From the NCBI GenBank assembly GCA_949825065.1, contig OX463838.1, positions 2,334,251 through 2,398,250 of the forward strand: a DNA stretch of 64,000 nucleotides, read 5' to 3'. The DNA is from Odontocerum albicorne (lineage: Eukaryota > Arthropoda > Insecta > Trichoptera > Odontoceridae). The notes under the pieces are model-generated. The model searched no databases. It was not told the DNA's origin and saw nothing but the letters and a program-made list of their open reading frames with translations. Both the position numbers and the translations under genes were made by a program. This document shows positions 19,066-30,229 of the stretch, one piece after another (positions within the stretch are counted from its first letter, which is position 1; each line of letters begins with the position of its first letter).

Positions 19066-20160
19066 GAATAAAATAAAATGATTTAATGCATCCAAAATAA
19101 ACAGGTTGATTGGAAGTAATTGCTCTATAGCAAATATTATGCCAAATGTAACATATATAAGCATGTAGACAAAATAATTAAATAAAATTAATAGAAAGAG
19201 AGTTTGGCCAACGTTCAACCAAACAATTCTTCATTGTCTTGCACTTTCGCATTGACAAACTGACAAGCCAAACGCGACAAACAAAGACATTCATCAAGAA
19301 TGTTGCAATTCCAACCTGCATTTGCATGGCGCGGGAAGCAAAAGGAGCGCGACTTATTCCCAATACGTTAATGCACCGTGTCCATCTACAGATGTCTTCC
19401 TGCAGTTAATGCATTGGAAATACTTAAAAGGTTGTCCGCAAAGTTATTCCGTATTTTTAGGTCAAATTCAAACACAAAGTTACATAAAATGTTTGTAGAA
19501 TCAGTAGGTATATCGGTAAAATGTCTCGTTACATACCATATAAACGTTAACTGTACTATCGCCATACACTGTACATATCTTTTTTGTTCCTCTTTTTCCT
19601 TTGCGGTAATAAAAATCCTCAAGCACTTAAAAAAATTACTTACATTATTCAATTTTTTAAATTATGCCTAAAAATCACTCAAGCAATGACCGAAAAATGC
19701 GCTTAACTATTATAATTCACAATTATATACATTCAGTACGTTTGAAATAAAGCTATCAACGAAAATTTTGTCCTTGCAACATCTATCTAAGATATATAAA
19801 ATTACTTTCTAGACAACTCAATAGTAACACTATGCTGTATGCGAGTGGAACTAATGCCTCGAAGCAAATTGATCGGCACACTATTGTTGAGTTAGTCCAC
19901 GTCGAAAATCATAAAAAATCATCGCACGAAAATGTTCACGATTTAATTCCATTTTTGGTCGAGATGAATTTTTGAACTCACTGTAAATAACACAAATATC
20001 ACTCGTATGGTAAAACTTTCTGAGCACGTGTACCATTAAAAACGTCAAACTTTACGATGCTGATGTCAGATTTAACGTATCAACACTGGTGTTGCCATAT
20101 CTCAAAACTTAAGTACTATAGCAGCCCTCGTATACTTCTGTGAATGTTTTGTTTAAAAGC
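19066..20160. other. Unassigned sequence
   Basis: Overlapping frames up to 97 codons at 19378-19671 exist on both strands without recognisable domains. No termini or tandem repeats. Confidence 0.4.
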
Positions 20161-20164
20161 AGAC

Positions 20165-20460
20165 ATTCTAAATATTCAATTCATTTTGAGTGTGATTAAG
20201 GATGAATGTGAATATAAGGCTGATGTGTTGAGTAAGATGAAGAAAAGCACGATGAAATAGTTTGAACATGTAGACCAAAAGTATGTTGGGATCAAGTGGA
20301 TGACAATTTAAAAGGAGGAAACGTAGAAAGTCAGAGAAATCATAAAAGTTGTATGGATGTAGAGGAGGCTAAGGATGTGTGTCGAGATAGGAAAGTCTGG
20401 CGCTCTGTCCTCTTTGTCTACTCCGACAGGGAAATGGTGTGATGGACTGTATATTTGTAT
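20165..20460 (+). pseudogene. Family K LINE 3' end, best copy
   Basis: Reading across shifts gives words such as DECEYKADVLSKMKKSTMK and VCRDRKVWRSVLF. Words shared with 44880-45185 and 26255-26530 include GGCGCTCTGTCCTCTTTGTC. It terminates in a TGTATGTATG-like tail. The family looks like an ORF2 C-terminus of an RTE-type LINE, but the catalytic part is not in the window. Confidence 0.5.
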
Positions 20461-20845
20461 GTATGAATTCCAACGTTTCTTCTTTAAAAATTGTTCACCC
20501 GCAACTATTCAACTCTTTGCAGAATATAGATTATGAACTAATCGGTCTTAAGACAATAGTTACAAATCAATATTGGTGGGGTCTCAATTTTATTATCTTT
20601 ATTGAATTCTGCACAAGATAAATGTCCCATCTTTATATTATACGGTTTATGGTCTTTCATGAAGAAACTGACAGAAACCCATCAAGTTCACATAAACATT
20701 CTAACAATTAACAAGAACTTCAGTCGTTCGTGTGATTTGACAAATTTCAGCAAAAAAAAATACATAAATACGCTTTCACTATGTATTATATAACCATTTG
20801 CACAAAATAATAAATAACTATAAAAAAAACGAAAAGGTGGGCAAA

Positions 20846-20992
20846 CAGTAGAGTCTGGATTAAACGAGTTCGCAATAATCAGGTTTTGGATTAACAGGGG
20901 CAGTAAAAAAGTAAATTTTATTATACATTTTAAATAACATTTCGAAATGTAAACCCGGTCAAAGCGATTTCGGATAATCGAACGTCTACTAT
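20846..20992. mobile_element. Possible pogo/Tigger-type MITE
   Basis: Left end AGTAGAGTCTGGATTAAACG and the reverse complement of the right end, AGTAGACGTTCGATTATCCG, are imperfect inverted repeats resembling Tigger termini. About 147 bp, no coding. Confidence 0.4.
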
Positions 20993-21730
20993 GTTTACAT
21001 CAAACTCAATTTGTCGAAATCGAAATATACAATGTAACTTACAAGGGGTAGCGTCCAATGTTATTGTACGAAATTCACAATAAATTGTAAGGAATGTTAC
21101 ATTATCTATATAAATAAAAATGTAAATGTTCGTATATTAAAAATCCCTAATCTCCGAAATTTCTTAACCGATTGCTTTGAAATTTTGACAAAAGGTTGCA
21201 TTCGTATACAAGCATGTTTATATATTTTTTTTATATACGGCTGTATATAAAAAAGTATATAAAACAGACGAAATAACGGGAGCGCCCCCTGCAGCGACAC
21301 ACGCAAACTAAACAATTCTCATTGACAGTTATGTCACATTGCATTTTCGACGTTTCTGATTCTTTCATTTCGTTTTTTAACTGTTTTTCTTATTTTTCAT
21401 TGCTTTGAAATTTTGACAAAAGGTTACATTTGTATACAAGCATGTTTATATATATTTTTTTTCTATACAGTTGTATTTCAAAAAGTATATAAAACATACG
21501 AAATAATGGGAGCGCCTCCTGTTGAACGTGACGGCAACACACGCAATATAGATTTCGACTTATTTTCATTTTGATTTAGAATATTAAATAACAAATAATT
21601 AAATATTAAATATCTATATAAATAAAAATGTAAATGTTCGTATATTAAAAATCTCTTAACTCCGAAAGTTCTTCACCGATTGCTTTGAAAATTTGACAAA
21701 AGGTTGCATTCGTATACAAGCATGTTTATA

Positions 21731-23005
21731 TTAGGTCCCCACATACGAAACCGGCGTTTTGCCGTACTGGCAACTTTGATCTCAAATATCTTCTCTTTGG
21801 TTAGGAATTTCAAATTCAAATTTATACAGCTATTTACTCAAGTATTTGTGTTTCGAAAATTATAATTCATTTATTTTTTCCTCAATTGTTTTTTTTCTTT
21901 GCGTCACTCAGTTTACAAAATGGAAAACTTGAAATATCGCGTTATTTACGAGTACGAGTTCCACCGTGGCACCAGTGCTGCAGAAACGGCTCGAAGGATT
22001 AATGATGTGTATGGCGACGGTGCCGCAAAAGAAAACACAGTGCGTTTTTGGTTCCAACGTTTTCGTTCTGGAAATTTCGACCTGCAGAACAATCCCCGTG
22101 GAGAAAGTTGATAATGAAGAATTGAAGGCTATTGTGGAAGCGGATCCATCGCAAACCACGTCCGAGTTAGCTGCAGGCTGCGGTGTTAGTGATAAAACTG
22201 TTTTAATCCACTTGAAGCAAATTGGGAAGGTGAAAAAGCTTGAAAGGTGGGTACCTCACGAATTGAGTGAAGCAAATCAACAAACGCGCGTTGACTGCTG
22301 CGTTGCATTACTCAACCGGCACAATAATGAAGGGATTTTGAATCGAATCATTACCTGTGATGAAAAGTGGATCCTGTATGATAATCGGAAGCGCTCATCG
22401 CAATGGCTGAACCCTGCCGAACCAGCCAAACCATGCCCCAAGCGAAAATTGACTCCAAAAAAGTTACTTGTGAGCGTTTGGTGGACTAGTGCTGGTGTCG
22501 TTCACTACAGCTTTCTTAAATCTGGCCAGACGATTACGGCAGATGTCTATTGTCAGCAACTGCAAACCATGATGGAAAAGCTAGCTGCTAAACAACCGAG
22601 GCTGGTTAATCGCTCTAGGCCACTGCTGCTTCATGATAACGCTAGACCACACACTGCACAACAGACGGCTACCAAATTAGAAGAGCTTCAATTGGAATGT
22701 CTAAGACATCCACCGTACTCTCCGGACCTTGCCCCAACAGATTACTATTTTTTTCGAAATTTGGATAACTTCTTGCAAGGGAAAAAATTCAACTCCGATG
22801 GGGCAGTCCAAACCGACTTCAAAGATTTTATTGATTCCCGTCCGAATGGTTTTTTTAGTAAAGGGATCGATGAACTACCTATGAGATGGCAAAAGTGCAT
22901 AGATAGCAATGGTACATACTTTGATTAAATAAATATATTATATTAAAAAAAAACAACTTTATGTTCCTCCCAAACAAAACGCCAATTTCACATGTAAGGA
23001 CCCAA
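21731..23005 (+). mobile_element. Nearly full-length mariner element
   Basis: Termini TTAGGTCCCCACATACGAAA and the reverse complement TTGGGTCCTTACATGTGAAA are inverted repeats of about 31 bp that also share GGCGTTTTG. TA flanks both ends (21729-21730, 23006-23007). At 1275 bp it is about the normal length. It sits within unit 2 of the Helitron array; the uninterrupted target is visible in unit 3 near 23505-23530 (AAGCATGTTTATATATATAT). Confidence 0.95.
21920..22928 (+). pseudogene. mariner transposase with one frameshift
   Basis: ATG 21920 opens MENLKYRVIYEYEFHRGTSA, the N-terminal helix-turn-helix domain, up to NNPRG at about 22100. A small deletion there shifts the frame, which then stays open to TAA 22928. 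Catalytic residues are all present: CDEKW (first Asp), LLHDNARPHTA (second) and YSPDLAPTDYYFF (third, 34 residues after the second), so DD34D. WVPHEL, a linker motif of the family, lies at about 22241. Apart from the short gap near 22100 there is no stop, so the insertion is fairly young. As it stands the gene cannot make an intact protein. Confidence 0.93.
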
Positions 23006-24012
23006 TATATATTTTTTTATATACGGCTGTATATAAAAAAAGTATATAAAACATACGAAATAACGGGAGCGCCCCCTGCAGCGACACACGCAAACTTAAC
23101 AATTCTCATTGACAGTTATGTCACATTGCATTTTCGACGTTTCCGATTCTTTCATTTCGTTTTTTAACTGTTTGTCTTATTTTTCATTGCTTTGAAATTT
23201 TGACAAAAGGTTACATTTGTATACAAGCATGTTTATATATATTTTTTTTTCTATACAGTTGTATTTCAAAAAGTATATAAAACATACGAAATAATGGGAG
23301 CGCCTCCTGTTGAATGTGACGGCAACACACGCAATATAGATTCCGACTTATTTTCATTTTGATTTAGAATATTAAATAATAAATAATTAAATATTAAATA
23401 TCTATATAAATAAAAATGTAAATGTTCGTATATTAAAAATCTCTAACTCCGAAAGTTCTTCACCGATTGCTTTGAAAATTTGACAAAAGGTTGCATTCGT
23501 ATACAAGCATGTTTATATATATATTTTTATATACGGCTGTATATAAAAAAAGTATATAAAACAGACGAAATAACGGGAGCGCCCCCTGCAGCGACACACG
23601 CAAATTAAACAATTCTCATTGACAGTTATGTCACATCGTATTTTCGACGTTTCCGATTCTTTCATTTCGTTTTTTAACTGTTTGTCTTATTTTTCGTTGC
23701 TTTGATATTTTGACAAAAGGTTACATTTGTATACAAGCATGTTTATATACTTTTTTTCTATACAGTTGTATTTCAAAAAGTATATAAAACATACGAAATA
23801 ATGGGAGCGCCTCCTGTTGAACGTGACGGCAACACACGCAATATAGATTTCGACTTATTTTCATTTTGATTTAGAATATTAAATAATAAATAATTAAATA
23901 TTAAATAATAAATAATTAAATATTAAATATTAAATAATAAATATTAAATTTTCAAATAGTTCGTGTTCAAAATTAGACTGAGCCACAACAATGCGTGGCA
24001 GGGTACAGCTAG

Positions 24013-24535
24013 TATTTAATATATAATTTCTTTGGTTGATTGTTTTAATTTATGTTAATATTCATTTTAACTATTTCAAAAACCAAGTCTGAATGTAAAT
24101 TGGTTAGTTTCGTTAAAGCCCGTACTACAGTTAGCGCATCCCGGTCGTAGACGTTTTATTACATTACAAGGATGTGGGATGAATTCCTATTAAAGGAGAC
24201 AGCGTTGAGATGTGATCCTTCTAGGAGATGACGTGCTTTATTAGGAAAGTGGTCCAGATGCGGAATTCGATGATCGTTTCTTCCTATTTCTATGGCTCGT
24301 CTTTTTCACTTTGAAAAATGTAGCGTGGAATTGTTAGATAAGTGTTTTATATTATTGAAATTACCAATTTATTCGAGACAGTAATTTTTTTAAACGACGT
24401 CTTACTTCAACTGTGATTTTATTCGAAATTCGGACCCCTATCAGCTTTACACTTTTTTATGACAGTTTATCTGAGGGGGTATTTGTGGGTTTACTTTTAG
24501 ATTTTTTTTCTGACATATTTAATTTTTTTTTGTCT
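24013..24535. other. Unassigned sequence
   Basis: AT-rich; no frame or element end identified between the Helitron terminus and the next LINE tail. Confidence 0.4.
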
Positions 24536-24539
24536 TAGT

Positions 24540-24780
24540 CTACATTAATAAGTGTGTAAGCTGAAACAAATCTGATGTCCTTGCGGCCGGGCTCGCCCTA
24601 CATTAGTAGGATGTATCTCGACCGGGTGGATGTTGTGGGAAGAGCCAAGATCTTTAAATAGCTTCTCTCTTTAACATATTTTCTGCAAATATATTTTTAT
24701 TCCGAAATCGCACATAAACACTAATGTTGCTATCAAGTAATTTATGTTTATTTATTTGAGTTGGTATTATTTTTTCTGCC
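24540..24780 (+). repeat. LINE 3' end (family J5), copy 1
   Basis: AAACAAATCTGATGTCCTTG, GATGTATCTCGACCGGGTGG, AGCTTCTCTCTTTAAC and the end TGTTGCTATCAAGTAA match, in order, the copies at 24835-25045 (+) and 32245-32460 (-). Confidence 0.6.
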
Positions 24781-24834
24781 ATTCATTAATTTTTCCCTTT
24801 TTTATTCTTAATCTATATGTATGATTCAAGGGTG

Positions 24835-25045
24835 TGGGCTGAAAAACATCTGATATCCTCGGTGCCGCGCTCGCTCTTTATTTGTGGGGTGTATTTCAGC
24901 CGGGGAGATGTTTTATGAGATGAACCCAGACCTTTTGATAGCTTCTCTCTTAAATGTATTTTCTGCTGTTTAGCTTGAGATATGTGTGCGTTTTTGGAAT
25001 GTATTTGTATATGTACAAACTATGTAGCTATCAATAAACCTATTA
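24835..25045 (+). repeat. LINE 3' end (family J5), copy 2
   Basis: GAAAAACATCTGATATCCTC ... CCTTTTGATAGCTTCTCTCT ... GTAGCTATCAATAAACC. Lies directly after copy 1 in the same orientation. Terminates where a Helitron H1 begins. Confidence 0.6.
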
Positions 25046-25360
25046 TTATAGTATAAATAGGCCAAAACCCATACGATGGTTGTCGTCAAAGAAAGAATAC
25101 GAGAATTGAATTTTGAATAGAAGAGAGCGAGAGAGGAATACTTGAATTATCTGCGAAAGTAATTCGAAATTTGAATCTCGGTGGGTCCGTGATACTGAAC
25201 GAATTTTAAATACCTAGCTAACAATTTTTGAACCGGTGTAAAAGGGGACGATGTATAAATGATATACTCGTATATAAAGACATTCTATATTTATGCATAC
25301 ATATTTTCATAAATATAGAATTTGTTTTACTTCCGTGAATATTTCACGGGTTGCAACTTA
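25046..25360 (+). mobile_element. Non-autonomous Helitron (family H1), copy 2
   Basis: TATAGTATAAATAGGCCAAA at the start and CCGTGAATATTTCACGGG followed by TTGCAACTTA at the end. The CTAG terminus has decayed to CTTA and the TC start to TT, so this is an older copy. The body matches copies 1 and 3, including GGTGGGTCCGTGATA. Confidence 0.75.
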
Positions 25361-25488
25361 TATTTATTTAAACCGAAAGAGGAACGCTATTTGAATATTT
25401 GGTTATGTAACAAATTGTGTCGAACATTTGTTACTAGAATGAAAATATTATATGATACCTACGCCAAGGGTTGGCTCACGTGGTGCAT

Positions 25489-26065
25489 ACTCGTAATTAG
25501 ATCTCACAGCTTATAATACGAGTATATATCACAGCATACTCGTAATTATATCTCACAGCTTATAATATATTTCACAGCATACTCGTAATTAGATCTCACA
25601 GATCATAACATATCTCAAAGCTTATAATATATCTCACAGCATACTCGTTATTAGATCTCACATCTCATAACATATCTCACAGTTTATAATATATCTCACA
25701 GCTTATAAACGTTTTTTTGTCTAAACGAAATACTAATCATATTCGTAATTAGATCTCACAGCTCATAACATATCTCACAGCTTATAATAAATCTCACAAC
25801 ATACTCGTAATTAGATTTCACAGCTTATAAACGGTGTTTGTCTAAACGAATTACTAATCATACTCGTAATTAGATCTCATAGCGCATAACATATCTCACA
25901 GCTTATAATATATACCACAGCACACTCGTAAATAGATCTCACAGCTTATAAACGTTGTTTGTCTAAACGAATTACTAATCATACTCGTAATTAGATCTCA
26001 CAGCTCATAACATATCTCACAGCTTATAATATATCTCACAGCATACTCGTAATTAGATCTCACAG
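25489..26065 (+). repeat. Complex satellite built on CTCACAG words
   Basis: Short words TAATTAGATCTCACAGC and CATAACATATCTCACAGC alternate. A higher-order unit of about 120 bp containing GTCTAAACGAATTACTAATC is visible three times (near 25717, 25842, 25957). Confidence 0.9.
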
Positions 26066-26119
26066 AATATCAAGATCATGATATTTTACGATAGAGCAAT
26101 TAAATAATATTCAGCAATC

Positions 26120-26250
26120 GGTTAAACGCATCCATTTATGTTTTCATGTTTACATATCCTCGGCAAGACACAGGAAAAAGTTTAGTTTACTGGATATACA
26201 ACAAATAACAGGCAACAAACCCAGATCTATCTATTGTAGTTTCAGTGTTA
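26120..26250 (+). repeat. LINE family J4 3' end fragment
   Basis: AAAGTTTAGTTTACTGGATA and CAGGCAACAAACCCAGATCT match the 3' regions at 29740-29790 and 31830-31880. Confidence 0.5.
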
Positions 26251-26254
26251 AGAA

Positions 26255-26530
26255 GGGATGAAAAAGAGCAAGTTGAGGTTGTTGGAGATGATGACAACAA
26301 TGGGTAACGAAAGACTGGCTACACAAATTTATAACGCTAGCATAAGTGTGAGGCTTGACAGTAAACAACCGAAAAAGTTTGGTAGGACCAAGTGAATGAA
26401 ATTTCAAAAGAAGGAAGGTAAAATAGTTAGGGAAACAAGAAAATCTATGGATGTTGAGGAGACGAATAAAGTATGTCGTTATATGAAAATCTGGCGCTCT
26501 GTCCTCTCTGTTTACCCCAATATGTAAATG
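26255..26530 (+). pseudogene. Family K LINE 3' end
   Basis: Ends GGCGCTCTGTCCTCTCTGTT TACCCC. Upstream words agree with 20220-20400. Stops in all frames. Confidence 0.45.
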
Positions 26531-26620
26531 TTTCTAGTTGGTTGCAAGAGATTGCCCTATGGTAATAAACATGTCAGTTTGTACTGTTATAACAAAACGA
26601 AGTGTATACAAAAATATATT
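26530..26620 (+). repeat. SINE/LINE shared tail
   Basis: CTAGTTGGTTGCAAGAGATT GCCCTATGG.. resembles the tails at 5090 and 10970. Confidence 0.45.
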
Positions 26621-26859
26621 ATTTTTATTACAGTCCGCTCCTGGCAGGTCAATGACTATGGGCGAAGTATATTTTAAGGTTTTAAAAGGCGAATTCAGCC
26701 GCAGTCACACGTACAGTCGTCGTGAATTATGGTAGTCTTGAAAGATTTACCGACTTCCTTGTAAAATGAGCCGCTTACGAAATTCGGTTCAATGACTGCA
26801 TTGGACATCTAAAAATTAAGTATTTATTTAAATTTGCGTATATTAAATACAATAAAGAA

Positions 26860-27110
26860 ATGCTGTACGTGGTGGTTTGGACGTATCGAATGAATGACGG
26901 ACGAAAATTGACAAAATCATTCTACCAGGCGAATATGACAGGGAAGCGTGACACACGGCGACAAGGAAAAGTATAGATGGAACAAGTTAATGAAATTTTG
27001 AGATTATAAATAACGACATCGAATGAGTGGTATGAGAAGATATGTATGGGAGTACAGGAAACAAAGAAAATATTGCAGGCTAGGAAAGTCTGCCCCTTTT
27101 TTTATCTCTC
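26860..27110 (+). pseudogene. Family K LINE C-terminal piece
   Basis: TGGTTTGGACGTATCGAATG through GGAAAGTCTGCCCC follows the same order as 20240-20400, more decayed. Confidence 0.4.
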
Positions 27111-27203
27111 TTCCAGCCTACACATGCGTCATTCACACACGTATAAATATTTGCAAGCATGCCTAGAGAGTTGCAAGCATGCCTAGAACTGTCACAAAAA
27201 CTC

Positions 27204-27270
27204 GACGTGTGGCTTAGTTGGTAAGATGCTGGATTTCGGAGTTTAACGTTAGAATCCTGATGGAACCCAG
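27204..27270 (+). repeat. tRNA-like SINE head
   Basis: TGTGGCTTAGTTGGTAAGAT followed about 30 nt later by TTAGAATCCTGATGGAACCC parallels the head at 4974. The B box is damaged (GTTAGAATCC). Confidence 0.5.
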
Positions 27271-27396
27271 AAAAAAAATCCTCTGGTAACAATACTCGCA
27301 TGCGCTAGATATGTCGGAGTATTTTGCCAGTCCAAGAACGGTATGTGCCATGGTGAAATGTGAGGTACATGCCTACTCAAGTGGGACTTAACGCTC

Positions 27397-28024
27397 GAAG
27401 GCATTGAACTGGTCGAATGTTCGAAATACACGCCAAATTCACATAATGTCTATATTGTATAATATCCTTAACTGTCCCGCCACCCCCTCTTATCTCGTCG
27501 AAAAATTTCAGCGTTTTTCCAATCGTGGATTAGCGCTACGCTCAGGCAGATATTGTTTATTGGCCTTTCCAGTTCACCGCTCCTCTTTTTTTACGTCATC
27601 CTTTACTGTCCATGCAGTGAGATTCTGGAATCAGTAACAAACCAATATAAGACTCGCTCCGTCCTTCGCATGCATTAAGAAGCGACTGGAAAGACTCTTA
27701 ATTTCTAGTCAGTAAAATAATGTGTTTCATTCCCGATTTTTCTTTTCCTTTCCTCTCCACCATCCCTTCCTTTCCTTTTGATTGATGATATCTCACTTTA
27801 TATGAAAAATAATTTTCGGGTGATTGTCCGTTTTTGTGGGGTTCGTGGGCATATATACGCACGTATGTGTTTATGGATTTCGTGGGAATGGATGGTCATC
27901 TGAATGATTTATGCAACCATGTAACTTGCTTCAGTTACTTTTGTCTGGTTGGTTGGAAGAGATTGCCACCTGGCAATAATCCCACCAGATTGTATTTGTA
28001 ATAAAAGTGTTAAATAAATAAATA
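27397..28024 (+). pseudogene. Jockey/CR1-like LINE (family J1), copy e
   Basis: WSNVRNTRQIHIMSILYNIL then NCPATPSYLVEKFQRFSNRG and CLLAFPVHRSSFFTSSFTVH form an open C-terminal ORF2 piece (27404-27637). The 3' untranslated region keeps the conserved GTTGGTTGGAAGAGATTGCC block and AATAAAAGTGTTAAATAAAT tail. 5'-truncated, no RT catalytic motifs. Confidence 0.82.
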
Positions 28025-28162
28025 ATTGATCTATTACTGGAGATAGAGATAATGTCTTCAGGCCACGCTGTTTAACATATCGGCATCAATATTTTGGGTT
28101 TGAGGGGTGTCAAACGCAAAATCACAAAATACAATGAAAGTGTAGACCATCGTGAGCACTAA

Positions 28163-28178
28163 GGGGGGGGGGGGGGGG
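28163..28178 (+). repeat. Run of 16 G
   Basis: A homopolymer of G in an AT-rich setting. True length may differ because such runs are prone to sequencing and replication slippage. Confidence 0.9.
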
Positions 28179-28439
28179 TCACGAAAATAAAAATAACTTA
28201 GGTATACACAAGGAGAATAAAACATTTTCTTAGAAAAACGAATAGTTTAGCTACCCTGTGACGTAAAACAGTAGATATCCTAACCTGATAATGCTTATCG
28301 TCTTTGTGCAAGTATCAATAATATATTAGGTTTTTACACGAGGGATTTTCTTTTTATTTTGGGGAAGTCGTAAGACAAAAAATATCGAGATACAAAGGAT
28401 TAGAGCAAGTTAAGGAAATCTTGTATTTGGGCATTTTTT

Positions 28440-28522
28440 TCAGTAAGAGTCACGACGGATATTGAAAGGCGTTTAGCGGTAGGAAACAAAGTCAATGAGG
28501 GTATTAAACACAATATATAGTC
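28440..28522 (+). pseudogene. RTE-like LINE scrap
   Basis: The frame reads VTTDIERRLAVGNKVNEGIK, the segment after the RT domain in RTE-type ORF2. Equivalents are at 44095 (RIAIGNNVYRTLK) and 52885. Confidence 0.5.
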
Positions 28523-28528
28523 TCTATA

Positions 28529-29000
28529 CCGTACTGTACGGACTATAAGACGATACGGACTATAAGACGCACCTTAATTTTAAGGCATTTTTTTTTAAAT
28601 AACATTTTTACCATTTTTATTATTAGATTGCAAAGCCAGACTAAAAAAATCTTTGTTTATAAAACCGAACTGACCTTTAAAATCCCTGAAAATCGACATC
28701 TGAACTTTCTTCTTCCGTTATCCTCTTCATATATTTATAAGATGGTCTTCACTGCGTCATATGAATACCTTTTATTTTTTCCCATTGGTTCTGGGTTTGT
28801 GATACCGGGGCGGAAGGGAGACAGTGTTAGCAAGCTTGTGAATCCCCGCAACTCATGTTCGTCGCATCATTTTTAAGACTGGCGGGAATTTTAAATCAAA
28901 CACTGGACATTTTTATATTAATTTCGAGTATAAGACGCACCTAAATTTTGGAGGCAATTTTTTGAAGAAAAAAGTGCGTCTTATAGTCCGTAAAATACGG
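28529..29000. mobile_element. TA-flanked MITE
   Basis: CCGTACTGTACGGACTATAA at the start and TTATAGTCCGTAAAATACGG at the end are inverted, with TA on both sides (28527-28528, 29001-29002). GGACTATAAGACG is repeated just inside the left end. An 82-codon frame inside (28628-28876) has no known domain. Confidence 0.8.
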
Positions 29001-29004
29001 TATA

Positions 29005-29200
29005 TGCCCGAACCATCTTTCAGAGCACTTTTCTTCGTCCCATTTAATACACTAGTCTTAAGCTTATGTCCCTTATCACTTAATTCCGAATTCTGTCATA
29101 TATTGGCACATTTCCTTCTCAGTGTCCACGTTTCTACACCAATTATTCAACCTTTAATTTTTTCCACGTCAACATTTTAATTCCATACATCAAAATTAGT
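29005..29200 (-). pseudogene. Family K LINE remnant
   Basis: Shares GTGTCCACGTTTCTACACCA-type wording and order with 5560-5660; very decayed. Confidence 0.3.
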
Positions 29201-29339
29201 ACTAAAATACTGTTCGTTAGTCATCATCTAAGAAAATTTGGATTCTGTTAGTTTCGAGTATATTTGATTAAGTGTCACATTTATTATTTTATTACAATTT
29301 ACATCTCAAATCCCTTCTCTGGCACTACCATCGAGAGGA

Positions 29340-29880
29340 AGGGAAGATGCAGACTCAGCAGAGACACATGACACGCATGACAACTGATCAAATGTTCACC
29401 ATCCCTAGGGTTAAAACATCTTTTGCCCAAAGGCAATATGCATATTTAGCTCCCATGAGATACAATGCGGTGCCGAATTCAATTAAGGTAAAGGGAGGAA
29501 AACCATTTAGGCAGTCGATCGGAGCGTGGTTGTTATTGCGAATATTTGGTCTGTCTGGAGTGATGAAGTGTGAGGAGTTTGATTTCGCGTGATGTATACA
29601 TATGTATTTGAGTGTCACTGTTTGTCAGGTTGATGAGAATGTGCAACGGGGTTTTATATAATCCAAAATTCGGAAAGAAGTATCGATTTATTTTTTCATG
29701 TTTTAAGTCCTCAGTGAGATATGTAACAGGCAAAAGCCTAGTTTTCTGGGGACACGACCAGTGAAAGGCGATAAAAACCCAAATCCATTAAAATTATGTG
29801 TCCGAATAAAATTACCTGTTGTTTTTTCGCAAATTATGTATATTTCTTGTCATGTGTAAACAAATTAAATAAATGATCTC
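29340..29880 (+). pseudogene. LINE C-terminus and 3' end (family J4)
   Basis: FTIPRVKTSFAQRQYAYLAP then MRYNAVPNSIKVKGGKPFRQ is the conserved P-R-T..Y..P..YN.LP tail of non-LTR ORF2 proteins, ending TGA near 29590. The 3' untranslated part (CCTAGTTTTCTGGGGACACG .. AAATCCATTAAAATTATGTG .. TTTCTTGTCATGTGTAAA) recurs at 31780-32245 and 46270-46440. It provides the uninterrupted site for the piggyBac insertion at 31903. Confidence 0.7.
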
Positions 29881-29898
29881 TTTCGTCGTATGAGAAAA

Positions 29899-30228
29899 TC
29901 ATAATACAAATAGGCCAAAGCCCGTACGACGGTTGTCGCCAAAGAAAGAATACGAGAATTGAATTTTGAATACAAGAGAGCGAGAGGAATACTTGGATTA
30001 TCTCTGAAAGTAATTCGAAATTTGAATCTCGGTGGGTCCGTGATAAATGAAAAGATGAAAACTATACTGAACGAATTTTAAATATCTAGCTAACAATTTT
30101 TGAACCGGTGTAAAAGGGGACGATGTATAAATGGTGTATATAAACAAATTCTACATTTATGAATATATATTTTCATAAATGTAGAATTTGTTTCACTTCC
30201 GTGAATATATTTCACGGGTTGCAACTAG
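29899..30228 (+). mobile_element. Non-autonomous Helitron (family H1), copy 3
   Basis: Intact ends: A|TCATAATACAAATAGGCC at the start and hairpin CCGTGAA/TTTCACGG, GTTGCAA, CTAG|T at the end. Internal palindrome ATTCTACATTTATG / CATAAATGTAGAAT. At 330 bp it is the best-preserved copy. Confidence 0.85.
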
Positions 30229-30229
30229 T

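Larger units (their letters stand above)
21115..24012 (+). mobile_element. Tandem non-autonomous Helitron (family H2), nested by mariner
   Basis: Three Helitron-type 5' ends, TCTATATAAATAAAAATG, occur at 21115, 21613 and 23401. Only the last unit carries the 3' end: hairpin GCCAC/GTGGC (23982-23986, 23995-23999), 9 nt, then CTAG (24009-24012) followed by T. Units are about 498, 511 (without the mariner) and 612 bp. Each also holds two diverged halves (ACAAAAGGTTGCATTCGTAT and ACAAAAGGTTACATTTGTAT). The array looks like head-to-tail Helitron copies sharing one terminus, as expected of rolling-circle read-through. Confidence 0.82.

Noticed and set aside
22961..23167. 68-codon frame after the mariner
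   Set aside because: Crosses the mariner/Helitron boundary; non-coding.
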